NCBI RefSeq assembly: GCF_036404135.1
Contig: NZ_DASWPE010000064.1
Span: 6,517 to 70,516 of the forward strand
Reading direction: 5' to 3'
DNA length: 64,000 nt
Source: Rhodopseudomonas_A sp036404135
GTDB lineage: Bacteria > Pseudomonadota > Alphaproteobacteria > Rhizobiales > Xanthobacteraceae
In this document: positions 24,014 to 34,936 of the stretch, piece by piece
Layout: every line of letters begins with the position of its first letter
How positions within the stretch are numbered: position 1 is the stretch's first letter
The notes under the pieces: generated by a model
What the model saw: only the letters and a program-made list of their open reading frames with translations
Database searches by the model: none
Told to the model about the DNA's origin: nothing
Translations under genes and position numbers: made by a program

Positions 24014-25516
24014 TTATTCCCCGCCGTCGCTGGCGAGCAGCCCGCGCACCGCATTGGCCCAGCCCTTCAATTTGCGCGCGCGGGTGGCTTTGCTCATCGC
24101 TGGACGAAAGCGATGTTCGAGCCGCCAATTGTCGGCGAATTGCTGCGGCTCCGGATAGATCCCGGCCGAGAGTCCTGCAAGATAGCCGGCGCCGAGCGCG
24201 GTGGTCTCGGCGATCATCGGTCGATCGACCGGGGCGTCGAGCAGATCGGCCAGCCGCTGCATGGTCCAGTCCGATGCGGTCATGCCGCCGTCGACCCGCA
24301 GCACGATGGAAGCCTCGTCGGCGTCCGGCCAGTCGGCACGCATCGCCGCCCACAGATCGTAGGTCTGATAGCACACGCTCTCGAGCGCGGCATGCGCGAG
24401 CTCCGCCGGCCCGGTGTTGCGCGTGAGCCCGAACAGCGCGCCGCGCAGCCGCGGATTCCAATACGGCGCGCCGAGCCCGACGAACGCCGGCACCAGATAG
24501 ACGCTCTGCAGCGAATCCGATTTGTCGGCGAGCGGCCCGGTCTGCGAGGCGTGCTCGATGATGTGCAGCCCGTCGCGCAGCCATTGCACCGCGCTGCCTG
24601 CGACAAAGATCGAGCCTTCCAGCGCGTAGGTGCGCGCACCGTTGAGCTGATAGGCGATGGTGGTGAGCAGCTGGTGCTTGGATTTCACCGGCACCGCGCC
24701 GGTGTTGAGTAGCGCAAAACAGCCGGTGCCGTAGGTGGATTTCATCATGCCGGGCGCAAAGCAGGCCTGGCCGATGGTGGCGGCCTGCTGATCGCCGGCG
24801 ATGCCGCGGATCGCAATCGCGCCGCCGAACAGCTCCGGCTCGCTGTCGCCAAAATGATGGGAAGAATCTTGCACCTCCGGCAGCATCGAACGCGGCACCC
24901 GCAGCAGCGCCAGCAACTCGTCGTCCCATTCGCCGGAATGGATGTTGAACAGCAGCGTGCGCGAGGCATTGGTGGCGTCGGTGGCGTGGACGCGGCCGCC
25001 GGTCAGCCGCCACAACAGATAGCAGTCGACGGTGCCGAACAGCAGTTCGCCGCGCTCGGCGCGGGCGCGCGCGCCGGGGACGTGATCGAGGATCCACGCC
25101 ACCTTGGTGCCGGAGAAATACGGATCGATGATCAGCCCGGTCTTGCCCGACACCAGCGGCTCGTGGCCGTCTGCCTTGAGCTGGGCGCAGGCGGCCGCGG
25201 TGCGGCGGTCCTGCCAGACGATGGCGCGGTGCACGGCGTGGCCGGTGGCGCGGTCCCACACCACGGTGGTCTCGCGCTGGTTGGTGATGCCGATCGCGGC
25301 GATCTCGGAGGCGGCGAGCCCGGCCTGCGCCAGCGCGGCGCGGCAGGTGGTCAGCGTCGACACCCAGATGTCTTCGGGCTCGTGCTCGACCCAGCCGGAG
25401 GCCGGAAAGATCTGCGGGAATTCCTGCTGCGCCTGCGCCGCGATCGAAATGTCCTGGCGAAACACGATGGCGCGCGACGATGTGGTGCCCTGATCGATGG
25501 CCAGCACGTAGGACAT
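24014..25516 (-). CDS. glpK: Glycerol kinase
   Basis: A 500-residue FGGY sugar kinase that phosphorylates glycerol to sn-glycerol-3-phosphate. YVLAIDQGTTSSRAIVF starts the ATPase core; GWVEHEPEDIW, TNQRETTVVWDRATG, IVWQDRRTA, STYGTGCFALLNTG and RVDGGMTASDWTMQ are family signatures. The start is MSYVLAIDQ, 12 codons inside a longer frame. No glpD or glpF is adjacent. It lies downstream of the pim operon in the same direction but is separated from it by a repeat cluster, so it is probably a separate unit. Confidence 0.95.
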   Translation of the reverse strand: MSYVLAIDQGTTSSRAIVFRQDISIAAQAQQEFPQIFPASGWVEHEPEDIWVSTLTTCRAALAQAGLAASEIAAIGITNQRETTVVWDRATGHAVHRAIVWQDRRTAAACAQLKADGHEPLVSGKTGLIIDPYFSGTKVAWILDHVPGARARAERGELLFGTVDCYLLWRLTGGRVHATDATNASRTLLFNIHSGEWDDELLALLRVPRSMLPEVQDSSHHFGDSEPELFGGAIAIRGIAGDQQAATIGQACFAPGMMKSTYGTGCFALLNTGAVPVKSKHQLLTTIAYQLNGARTYALEGSIFVAGSAVQWLRDGLHIIEHASQTGPLADKSDSLQSVYLVPAFVGLGAPYWNPRLRGALFGLTRNTGPAELAHAALESVCYQTYDLWAAMRADWPDADEASIVLRVDGGMTASDWTMQRLADLLDAPVDRPMIAETTALGAGYLAGLSAGIYPEPQQFADNWRLEHRFRPAMSKATRARKLKGWANAVRGLLASDGGE

Positions 25517-25640
25517 GGGGTTGCTTCCGTGACGCGAGGGATGTGGCGGCAACCCCAGCCGATTGCGCGGGCGAGGTCAAGATAGCGGATTGATCGCTCG
25601 CTCCCTCCCGCGGGCGCGGTGACGAACGCTGGCGCCGCGT

Positions 25641-25785
25641 CTCACCTCTCCCCGCTTGCGGGGAGAGGTCGACCCCGCGTAGCGCAGCGAAGCGGGGTCG
25701 GGTGATGGGGCGCCTCGACAAAACGCAGCGCCCCCTCACCCGGCGAGCTTCGCTCGCGACCCTCTCCCCGCAAGCGGGGCGAGGG
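25641..25785. repeat. Palindromic element cluster (CTCTCCCCGC type)
   Basis: CACCTCTCCCCGCTTGCGGG with AGAGG, then AGCGCAGCGAAGCGGGGTCG and, in inverted order, CCCTCTCCCCGCAAGCGGGG. A composite of short GC-rich hairpins between pimD and glpK. Related clusters lie at 31.4 and 55.96 kb. Confidence 0.75.
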
Positions 25786-25830
25786 ACGCGCTGCCGTCGT
25801 TGCGGCGCCGCCAATCCAATCGCAGGCCGT

Positions 25831-26973
25831 TCAGATCAGCCCGCCGGCGGCGCTGACGCGGCGCAGGTGGAAGTCGGCGTCGCCGAAGGTCGCCTCGATC
25901 ATGGTCAGCCGCTTGAAGTAGTGGCCGATCTTGTACTCCATGGTCATGCCGACGCCGCCGTGCAGCTGGATCGCCTGCTCGCCGACGAATTTCGCCGATT
26001 TGCCGATCTGCACCTTGGCCGCCGCCACCGCGTTGGCGCGCGCCGCGGCGTCGTCGAAATCCGACGCCATGGTGGCGAACAGCGCCATCGATCGCGCCTG
26101 CTCGAGTGCGACGAACATGTCGGCGGCGCGATGCTGCAGCACCTGGAACGAGCCGATCGGTACCCCGAACTGGGTGCGGGTCTTGAGATACTCCACCGTG
26201 GTCTTCAGCGATTCATCCATCGCGCCAACCGCCTCCGCGCACAACGCGGCGCGGGCGTCGTCGACCACCCGCTCGATCAGCGGCAGCGCGTTCTCCGGAT
26301 CGCCGATCGCGGCCTCAGCGCCGACCTCGACGCCGGTGAAGGAGATGTCGGCGGCGTGCAGGCCGTCCTGGGTCGGATAGCCCTTGATGGCGACGCCCTT
26401 GGCGTTCGCCGGCACCAGGAACACGCCGATGCCGGCGCGGTCGCGCTGGCCGCCGGCGCTGCGCGCGGTGACCAGCAGCGTATCGGCGGCCTCGCCGTTC
26501 AACACCACGAATTTCTCGCCGTCGATGACGTAGCCGTCGCCGGTCTTCTTCGCGGTGGTGGAGACGTCGCCGAGATCGTAGCGCGAGGTCTTCTCCAATT
26601 GCGCGAAGGCCAAGGTCTTGGAGCCGTCGACGATGCCGGGCAGATGCTCAGCCTTCTGCGCCGCCGAACCGCCGCGGCGCAGGAAACCGCCGCCGAGCAC
26701 CACGGTCGCCAGATATGGCTCGACCACCAGCGCCTTGCCGAGCGCTTCCATCACGATCATGGTTTCGACCGAGCCCGCGCCGAAGCCGCCGTCGTCTTCG
26801 GAAAACGGCAGGCCCAATAGCCCCTGCTCGGCGAGCTTGCTCCAGACGCTTTTGCTCCAGCCGCCGGGCTCGGCCTGATACTTCTTGCGGGCGTCGAAAT
26901 CATAGGAGGTCTTCAACAGACCCTCGACGCTGTCCTTCAGGAGCCGCTGCTCCTCCGAGAGATCAAAATCCAT
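25831..26973 (-). CDS. pimD: Pimeloyl-CoA dehydrogenase small subunit (acyl-CoA dehydrogenase)
   Basis: A 380-residue acyl-CoA dehydrogenase of the small-subunit type. The start MDFDLSEEQRLLKDSVEGLL has GGGGAA upstream; later blocks are GLPFSEDDGGFGAG, GEKFVVLNGEAADTLLV, TRTQFGVPIGSFQVLQHRAA and QLHGGVGMTMEYKIGHYFKR. The C terminus lacks the YEG-Glu of canonical enzymes, usual for the partner subunit of a heteromeric dehydrogenase. It is the last gene of the pimFABCD order. Together with PimC it should introduce the 2,3 double bond in dicarboxyl-CoA such as pimeloyl-CoA. The name rests on synteny with Rhodopseudomonas palustris. Confidence 0.85.
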   Translation of the reverse strand: MDFDLSEEQRLLKDSVEGLLKTSYDFDARKKYQAEPGGWSKSVWSKLAEQGLLGLPFSEDDGGFGAGSVETMIVMEALGKALVVEPYLATVVLGGGFLRRGGSAAQKAEHLPGIVDGSKTLAFAQLEKTSRYDLGDVSTTAKKTGDGYVIDGEKFVVLNGEAADTLLVTARSAGGQRDRAGIGVFLVPANAKGVAIKGYPTQDGLHAADISFTGVEVGAEAAIGDPENALPLIERVVDDARAALCAEAVGAMDESLKTTVEYLKTRTQFGVPIGSFQVLQHRAADMFVALEQARSMALFATMASDFDDAAARANAVAAAKVQIGKSAKFVGEQAIQLHGGVGMTMEYKIGHYFKRLTMIEATFGDADFHLRRVSAAGGLI

Positions 26974-27025
26974 CCTGGTATTCCCCATATTCCGAAAGCG
27001 ATGCCCGTTCGGGCGCAAGTCTCTC

Positions 27026-27148
27026 GTCATTCCGGGGGGCGCCGCAGTCGGCAAAGCTGGCTGGAGCGCAGGCCCGGAATCCATATCCCCTGCGGTGGTT
27101 ATGGATTCCGGGCTCGCTCGAGCTTGCGCTCTCGCGCCCCGGAATGAC
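27026..27148. repeat. Palindromic element (CGTCATTCCGGGG type) in the pimC-pimD gap
   Basis: GTCATTCCGGGGGGCGC at one end and GCGCCCCGGAATGAC at the other, with inner arms CCCGGAATCCATA and TATGGATTCCGGG. The same type occurs at 42.07 and 52.36 kb. It would be transcribed within the operon message. Confidence 0.85.
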
Positions 27149-27168
27149 AGCAATGAACGACGCAGGGA

Positions 27169-28359
27169 TTACAGCCCCAGCACCGCCTTGCTGATGATGT
27201 TGCGCTGGATCTCGTTACTGCCGCCGTAGATCGAGACCTTGCGGTTGTTGAAATACGAAGGCGCGACCTGCGCGGTCCAGTCCATCGCCTCGTTGGAGCC
27301 ATCGTCGCCGTGGACGTCAAACGGTGCGGCAAACGGCCCGATCACGTCCATCAACAATTCGGTGGTGGCCTGCTGGATCTCCGAGCCCTTGATCTTCAGC
27401 ACCGAGGACGCCGGATCCGGCTTGCCCTTGCCGTGCTTGCCTTCATTGGCGACGACGCGAAGCTGGGTCAGTTCCAGCGCCTTCAGCTCGATCTCCACCA
27501 GCGCCAGCTTCTCGCGGAATTTCTGATCCGCGATCACCGGCTGGCCGCCGGCCTCGACCTTGGCGGCGAGCTCCTTGATGCGCTTGATGCGCTCCTTGGA
27601 GACGCCGACCCGGGCGATGCCGGTGCGTTCATTGCCGAGCAGGAATTTGGCGTAGTCCCAACCCTTGTTCTCCTCGCCGACCAGGTTTTCCAGCGGCACC
27701 TCGACGTCGTCGAAGAACACCTCGTTGACCTCGCTGGAGCCGTCGATGGTCTGGATCGGCCGCACCGTGATGCCCTTGCTCTTCATGTCGATCAGGATGA
27801 AGGAGATGCCGGACTGTTTCTTGGCGGCGGGATCGGTGCGGCACAGACAAAAGATCCAGTCGGCGTATTGCGCCAGCGTGGTCCAGGTCTTCTGGCCGTT
27901 GACGATGTAGTGGTCGCCCTTCTTCTCGGCCTTGGTCTTCAGCGAGGCGAGATCAGAGCCGGAGCCGGGCTCGGAGAAGCCCTGGCACCACCAGTCGTCG
28001 ACATTGGCGATGCGCGGCAGGAAGCGCTCTTTCTGCGCGTCGTTGCCGAAGGTGTAGATCACCGGGCCGACCATCGAGACGCCGAACGCCAACGGCGCCG
28101 GCGCCGGCGCCATCTGCAGTTCCTCGTTGAAGATGTAGTCCTGCACCGAGCTCCAGCCGGTGCCGCCATATTGCTTCGGCCAATGCGGCACGCCCCAGCC
28201 CTTCTGGTTGAGGATGCGCCACCAGTCGACCATTTCCTGTTTGGTCGGGTGGCGGCCCTCCACCAGTTTCTGCCGCAGCGCCGCCGGCACGTTGTCCTTG
28301 AAGAAGGCGCGGACGTCGTCGCGAAACGCCAGTTCGTCCTTGCTGAAACTCAGATCCAT
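27169..28359 (-). CDS. pimC: Pimeloyl-CoA dehydrogenase large subunit (acyl-CoA dehydrogenase)
   Basis: A 396-residue acyl-CoA dehydrogenase of the large-subunit type. Key blocks: WGVPHWPKQYGGTGWSSVQD, WCQGFSEPGSGSDLASLKT for flavin binding, NGQKTWTTLAQYADWIF, FLLGNERTGIARVGVSKERI and the C-terminal YGGSNEIQRNIISKAVLGL. A Gly stands where many homotetrameric members have the catalytic Glu of YEG, which fits a heteromeric enzyme. GGAGGA sits four bases before the ATG. A palindromic element lies on each side of the gene. Confidence 0.86.
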   Translation of the reverse strand: MDLSFSKDELAFRDDVRAFFKDNVPAALRQKLVEGRHPTKQEMVDWWRILNQKGWGVPHWPKQYGGTGWSSVQDYIFNEELQMAPAPAPLAFGVSMVGPVIYTFGNDAQKERFLPRIANVDDWWCQGFSEPGSGSDLASLKTKAEKKGDHYIVNGQKTWTTLAQYADWIFCLCRTDPAAKKQSGISFILIDMKSKGITVRPIQTIDGSSEVNEVFFDDVEVPLENLVGEENKGWDYAKFLLGNERTGIARVGVSKERIKRIKELAAKVEAGGQPVIADQKFREKLALVEIELKALELTQLRVVANEGKHGKGKPDPASSVLKIKGSEIQQATTELLMDVIGPFAAPFDVHGDDGSNEAMDWTAQVAPSYFNNRKVSIYGGSNEIQRNIISKAVLGL

Positions 28360-28379
28360 GTCGTCCTCCGTGGTTGTCG

Positions 28380-28502
28380 CCGTCACCCTGAGGCGCTGTC
28401 GCGCAGCGACAGCCTCGAAGGGCGACGGCCCGTCTTTTCGTTCCTAATCGTCATCCTTCGAGGCTCGCCGCCAGTGCGGCTTCGCACCTCAGGATGACGG
28501 CG
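28380..28502. repeat. Palindromic element pair (CGTCATCCT type) in the pimB-pimC gap
   Basis: A first hairpin around GCTGTCGC-GC-GCGACAGC, then CGTCATCCTTCGAGGCTCG ending CACCTCAGGATGACGG. It ends one base before the pimB stop codon, so the repeat fills the gap almost completely. Confidence 0.8.
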
Positions 28503-28503
28503 C

Positions 28504-29691
28504 CTACTGCACGATCTCGAACAGGCCGGCCGAGCCCATGCCGCCGCCGACGCACATCGTCACCACCGCGTATTTCGCCTTGCGGCGGCGGCCTTCGATC
28601 AGCGCGTGGCCGGCGAGCCGCGCCCCCGACATGCCGTAGGGATGGCCGACCGCAATGGCGCCGCCGTCGACGTTGATCTTGTCCGGATCGATGCCGAGCT
28701 TGTCGCGACAATACAGCACCTGCACCGCAAAGGCTTCGTTGAGCTCCCACAGGTCGATGTCGTCGATCGAAAGCCCGTGGCGCTTCAAGAGCCGCGGCAC
28801 CGCGAACACCGGGCCGATGCCCATCTCGTCCGGCTCGCAGCCGGCCGAGACGAAGCCGCGGAAGATGCCGAGCGGCTTCAGCCCCTTCTTGGCGGCGAGC
28901 GTATCGCTCATCACCACGGTGGCGCTGGCGCCGTCGGACAATTGGCTGGCATTGCCGGCGGTGATGGTGAAGCCGTCGCCGCGCACCGGCTTCAGCCCGG
29001 CCAGGCCTTCGGCGGATGTATCCGGCCGCGGGCCTTCGTCCTGGGTCAGCGTGATGTCCTTGAACGACACCGCACCGCTGACCTTGTCGACCACGCCCAT
29101 CTTGGTCGAGATCGGCACGATCTCGTCGCCAAACTTGCCGCCCTGCTGGGCGGCGGCGGTGCGGCGCTGGCTCTCCAGCGAATATTCGTCCTGCCGCTCG
29201 CGCGAGATGCCGTAGCGCTTGGCGACCACCTCGGCGGTGTCGAGCATCGCCATATAGACCTCGCCCTTGATCGCCTGCAGCGCCGGATCGACGGCGTGGA
29301 AGGTGTTCATCTTGTCGTTCTGCACCAGGCTGATCGACTCGCCGCCGCCGGCCACCGCAATCTCGACGCCGTCGAACAGCACCGAACGCGCCGCGAGCGC
29401 AATCGCCTGCAGCCCGGAGGCGCATTGCCGGTCGATGGTGGTGCCGGCGACCGACACCGGCAGGCCGGCGCGCAACAGCGCCTTGCGCGCGATGTTGCCG
29501 CCGGTGGCGCCCTGCTGCAAGGCCGCACCCATCACCACGTCCTCGACCTCCTTGGGGTCGATGCCGGCGCGCTGCACCGCGTGCTCGATGGCGTGGCCGA
29601 GCAAGGTCGCGCCCTCGGTGGCGTTGAGCGCGCCGCGATAGGCCTTGCCGATCGGGGTGCGCGCGGTGGAAACGATAACGGCCTCGGTCAT
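28504..29691 (-). CDS. pimB: Acetyl-CoA acyltransferase (thiolase) of dicarboxylate beta-oxidation
   Basis: A 395-residue thiolase that cleaves 3-ketoacyl-CoA with CoA. The nucleophilic Cys90 lies in IDRQCASGLQAIAL; GGAIAVGHPYGMSGAR holds the active His, and VVTMCVGGGMGSAGLFEIV the second Cys. It starts MTEAVIVSTARTPIGK and overlaps the end of the ligase gene by four bases (ATGA), so the two are translationally coupled. In this operon it would release acetyl-CoA from 3-keto-pimeloyl-CoA, leaving glutaryl-CoA (inference from pathway). Confidence 0.9.
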   Translation of the reverse strand: MTEAVIVSTARTPIGKAYRGALNATEGATLLGHAIEHAVQRAGIDPKEVEDVVMGAALQQGATGGNIARKALLRAGLPVSVAGTTIDRQCASGLQAIALAARSVLFDGVEIAVAGGGESISLVQNDKMNTFHAVDPALQAIKGEVYMAMLDTAEVVAKRYGISRERQDEYSLESQRRTAAAQQGGKFGDEIVPISTKMGVVDKVSGAVSFKDITLTQDEGPRPDTSAEGLAGLKPVRGDGFTITAGNASQLSDGASATVVMSDTLAAKKGLKPLGIFRGFVSAGCEPDEMGIGPVFAVPRLLKRHGLSIDDIDLWELNEAFAVQVLYCRDKLGIDPDKINVDGGAIAVGHPYGMSGARLAGHALIEGRRRKAKYAVVTMCVGGGMGSAGLFEIVQ

Positions 29692-31370
29692 GGGCGACCT
29701 CCTGTGAGTTGTTGTTGTTTGTTTGGGTGGTTCGGTTGCTTGGACCGCAACTCGTGCCGCGACAATTTACCGACCGCGGTGCGCGGCAATTCGTCGACGA
29801 ATTCCAGCGCCGCCGGCAACTCGTGCTTGCCGAGCTTGCCTTCGAGAAATGCCCGCAGCTCGTCGAGGCTGAACGGCGCTGCGCCGTCGCGCAGCTTGAT
29901 GAAGGCTTTCGCCGCCTCGCCGCGATAAGGATCGGCAATCCCGATCACGATCACTTCCTGCACGCCGGCATGCTCATAGATCGCCTGCTCGATCATCTGC
30001 GGATAGACGTTGAAGCCACCACAGATGATCATGTCCTTCTTGCGGTCGACCAGATAGAAGTAACCATCCTGGTCCATATAGCCAATGTCGCCGGTGAGAA
30101 ATCGATCGCCGACGAAGCCTTCGGCGGTCTCTTGCGGCCGGTTCCAGTAGCCGCTTGTGACGTTGGGGCCGCGAATCCGCAATTCTCCGACCTCGCCTGG
30201 CGCAAGCGGCTTGCTGGAATCATCCAGCGACACGACGTCGAGCTCGATACCAGGCAGCATCAGCCCGATCGAGCCGGGCTTGTCCGGGCCTTCGAGTGGA
30301 TGCGACGAGCCTGGCGAGCAGGTCTCGGTCATGCCCCAGCCGCTCTTCAGTTTGAGGCCGGTCTTGCGCTCGAAGATCTTCGCCACCTCGACCGGCAGCG
30401 GCGCGCCGCCGGAGCCGCAATTCGCCAGCGACGACAGGTCGCGGCGCTCCAGCGACGGATCGGCCGCGAGCGCGATCCACATCGTCGGCACGCCGGGAAA
30501 CACCGTAGCGCGTTTGTCCTCGATGTCGCCGAAGATCGCGGCGGTGTCGAAGCGCTGATGCAGCGAGATCAGGTCGCCGTTAGTCAGCGAGCGCAACAAG
30601 ATCACGGTGAGCGCGTAGATGTGAAACAGCGGCAGCACGCAGATCACGCGCTCCACCGTGTTGCGCGCGGCGCGGTCCTTGGCGCCCCAGCAATTGTAGA
30701 TCGACACCGCCGCGGTCAAATTGCCGTGGCTCAGCATCGCGCCTTTCGGCAGCCCAGTGGTGCCGCCGGTGTATTGCAGCACGGCGACGTCGTCGGGCGC
30801 AAGCTGCGGCCATGACGGCGGCGGCACGGCGCCCTTGGTGAAATCGGCGTAGCGGATGATGTGCGGATCGTCCGGGACAGCGGCGTGCGGATTGCCGGCG
30901 GCGCCCCAATGCGCGTCGTCGCAGACGATCAGCCGGTCGAGCAGCCCGGCGGCAAGAAACTTCAGCGCCATCGGCAGCAACCCGGCGAGATCGCTGGTGA
31001 TCAGGATCCGCGCGCCGGAATCGCTGAGCTTGTGCGACAGCGCGCGTTCGCCGTCGAGCGGCGACAGATGCACGACGCGGGCGCCGGCCTTCAGCGCGCC
31101 GAAGAAATTGATCGGATGATCCGGCAGATTGCCGAGATAGAGCGCGACGGAGCTGTCTTGGCCGTAGCCGGCGCGGATCAGCGCGGCCGCCGCGGTCTCC
31201 GCCTGCGCTTCCAGCTCAGAAAAGCTAATCGCACGGTCGCGAAATTCGAGCGCCGGCCGCGCGCCGTAGCGCAGGGCCGCATTCGCCAGCAGATCGGGCA
31301 GCGTGCCGCGCGCAATCGGCGCGTCCCAGCGCACGCCCTCGGGATAGAATCGCTCGCCGGGATGGGTCAT
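29688..31370 (-). CDS. pimA: Dicarboxylate-CoA ligase (AMP-forming), pimeloyl-CoA ligase type
   Basis: A 560-residue adenylate-forming enzyme that activates the acid with ATP and CoA. Motifs: LQYTGGTTGLPKGAMLSH (P-loop-like A3), SGWGMTETCSPGSSHPLEG (A5), TGDIGYMDQDGYFYLVDRKK (A7-A8) and AVGKLSRHELR with the catalytic Lys near the C terminus. The start MTHPGERFYPEGVRW follows a long frame through repeat DNA that is not coding. The name comes from the pimFABCD order; long-chain fatty acids could also be substrates. Confidence 0.87.
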   Translation of the reverse strand: MTHPGERFYPEGVRWDAPIARGTLPDLLANAALRYGARPALEFRDRAISFSELEAQAETAAAALIRAGYGQDSSVALYLGNLPDHPINFFGALKAGARVVHLSPLDGERALSHKLSDSGARILITSDLAGLLPMALKFLAAGLLDRLIVCDDAHWGAAGNPHAAVPDDPHIIRYADFTKGAVPPPSWPQLAPDDVAVLQYTGGTTGLPKGAMLSHGNLTAAVSIYNCWGAKDRAARNTVERVICVLPLFHIYALTVILLRSLTNGDLISLHQRFDTAAIFGDIEDKRATVFPGVPTMWIALAADPSLERRDLSSLANCGSGGAPLPVEVAKIFERKTGLKLKSGWGMTETCSPGSSHPLEGPDKPGSIGLMLPGIELDVVSLDDSSKPLAPGEVGELRIRGPNVTSGYWNRPQETAEGFVGDRFLTGDIGYMDQDGYFYLVDRKKDMIICGGFNVYPQMIEQAIYEHAGVQEVIVIGIADPYRGEAAKAFIKLRDGAAPFSLDELRAFLEGKLGKHELPAALEFVDELPRTAVGKLSRHELRSKQPNHPNKQQQLTGGRP

Positions 31371-31435
31371 GGGTGATGGGCCCCTTCGACTGCAAGGCGA
31401 TGGGGTCCATCGACTCCAAGCAGTGCCTCTCTGTT

Positions 31436-31748
31436 CCCTCCCCCCTTGCGGTGGAGGGTTAGGGAGGGGGGTAAGCCACAAGCGCGGTGCCCGCGGCACC
31501 CCCACCCCCGACCCCTCCCCGCAAGGGGGAGGGGAGCAGAGCCGCGGCGACGCGTTGCCCTAACCACTTGCAGGACGAACCCGACCCGGAGCGCGGCGAG
31601 CCCCCTCGCCCCGCTTGCGGGGAGAGGGTTGGGGTGGGGGGGCGATGCAGCCAGATGAGGCGGCGCGACATATCGCAACGCCCCCTCACCCGACCGGCTT
31701 CGCTTGCGCTGCGCCGGTCGACCTCTCCCCGCACGCGGGGAGAGGTGA
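31436..31748. repeat. Composite palindromic cluster in the pimF-pimA gap
   Basis: Three or more hairpin units in tandem: CCCTCCCCCCTTGCGGTGGAG with later CCCTCCCCGCAAGGGGGAGG, then CCTCGCCCCGCTTGCGGGGA, and CGACCTCTCCCCGCACGCGG with GGAGAGGTGA. The 412-base gap between two genes of one operon is almost entirely this cluster. Confidence 0.8.
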
Positions 31749-31782
31749 AGCTGTTCGCGTGGCGGCGTCGGCGAAAGCCCCA

Positions 31783-33879
<2,097 letters not shown>

Positions 33880-33909
33880 GCAACTCTCCTTGTGTGTTTG
33901 TTTTCGCTT

Positions 33910-33926
33910 ATTCCGCACTGCGAAAT
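33910..33926. promoter_or_regulatory. Near-perfect 17-bp palindrome between pimF and the IclR gene
   Basis: ATTCCGCACTGCGAAAT reads as its own reverse complement except at one base pair and the central base. It is 31 bases from the pimF start and 81 from the IclR start, in the 127-base divergent promoter gap, the only AT-rich stretch nearby. This is the best candidate binding site for the IclR-type regulator (inference). Confidence 0.65.
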
Positions 33927-34006
33927 TTAATTCCACATCTTGACAAGGAGGGTTATTTTGAAGAGCGTCGCTTGTCAACGCGGTCGATACGATCGATAGG
34001 ACCGGG

Positions 34007-34876
34007 ATGAAACGTCCAGGCAAGAAGGTGGCGACCGATCGCAGCTTCGTCGTCGCGCTGTCCCGCGGCCTCGACGTGCTGCGCGCATTTCACCCCAATG
34101 ACGGGCTGCTTGGCAATCAGGAGATTGCCGCGCGCACCAATTTACCCAAGCCGACGATTTCCCGGCTGACCTACACGCTGTGCAAACTCGGCTATCTGAC
34201 CCAGGTTCCGCGCTTCGAGAAGTACCAGCTGGCGCCGCCGGCGCTGGCGATCGGCTATGCCGCGCTGGCCAATCTCGGTATTCGGCATCTGTCGGAACCG
34301 TTCCGCGAGGAATTGATGCGGCAGACCGGCGGCGCGGTGGCGATCGGCGGCCGCGACCGCCACAGCATGATCTATTTCGGCCAGGCGCGCTCCAGCCTCA
34401 CCGTCGGCGTGCAGCTCGACGTTGGCTCCAGGGTGCCGATCGCCACCACGGCGATGGGGCGGGCCTATATCTGGGCGCTGGCGGACGACGAACGCGCGGC
34501 GTTGCTGCGCGAGTTGCGCGAGCATTACGGCAGCCGCTTCGCCAAGATGAAGGACGGCATCGAGCGCGCCGGCGAGATGGTCGCCAAGCGCGGCTTCGCG
34601 ATCTCGGCCGGCGAATGGCAGGACGACGTCCACGCCGCCGGCGTGTCGCTGAAGCTCAACGACGGCACCGGGCCCTACGCGTTCAATTGCGGCGCGCCGG
34701 CATTCCGTTTCACGGAAGATCGCCTGATCAACGACATCGGCCCGCGCCTGGTGGCGATGGTCCGCAACATCGAGGCGGCGCTCGGCGGCAACGCGGTGCC
34801 GCCGACACGAAAACAAGAAAACAAAAAGACCAAACCGGGAGGAAAAATTGCACGCGTGGTCGAGGGGATCAGATAG
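34007..34876 (+). CDS. IclR family transcriptional regulator of the pim locus
   Basis: A 289-residue regulator with an N-terminal winged helix (GLDVLRAFHPNDGLLGNQEI, TNLPKPTISRLTYTLCKLGY) and a C-terminal IclR effector domain (GVQLDVGSRVPIATTAMGRA, KRGFAISAGEWQDDVHAAGV). This is the usual architecture for regulators of aromatic or dicarboxylic acid catabolism. It is divergent from pimF and 60 bases upstream of the ABC transporter genes, so it probably controls both. The C-terminal tail is Lys-rich. Activator or repressor cannot be told from sequence. Confidence 0.9.
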   Translation: MKRPGKKVATDRSFVVALSRGLDVLRAFHPNDGLLGNQEIAARTNLPKPTISRLTYTLCKLGYLTQVPRFEKYQLAPPALAIGYAALANLGIRHLSEPFREELMRQTGGAVAIGGRDRHSMIYFGQARSSLTVGVQLDVGSRVPIATTAMGRAYIWALADDERAALLRELREHYGSRFAKMKDGIERAGEMVAKRGFAISAGEWQDDVHAAGVSLKLNDGTGPYAFNCGAPAFRFTEDRLINDIGPRLVAMVRNIEAALGGNAVPPTRKQENKKTKPGGKIARVVEGIR

Positions 34877-34936
34877 CAGGCGGCGCCTGACCCAGCAGCG
34901 CAACGACAGCGGCCGCCCGATCCCGGGCCGGCGCCG

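Noticed and set aside
33940..33960. TTGACA as the -35 box of the IclR gene
   Set aside because: No -10 box lies at the right distance; TATTTT is only eight bases downstream.
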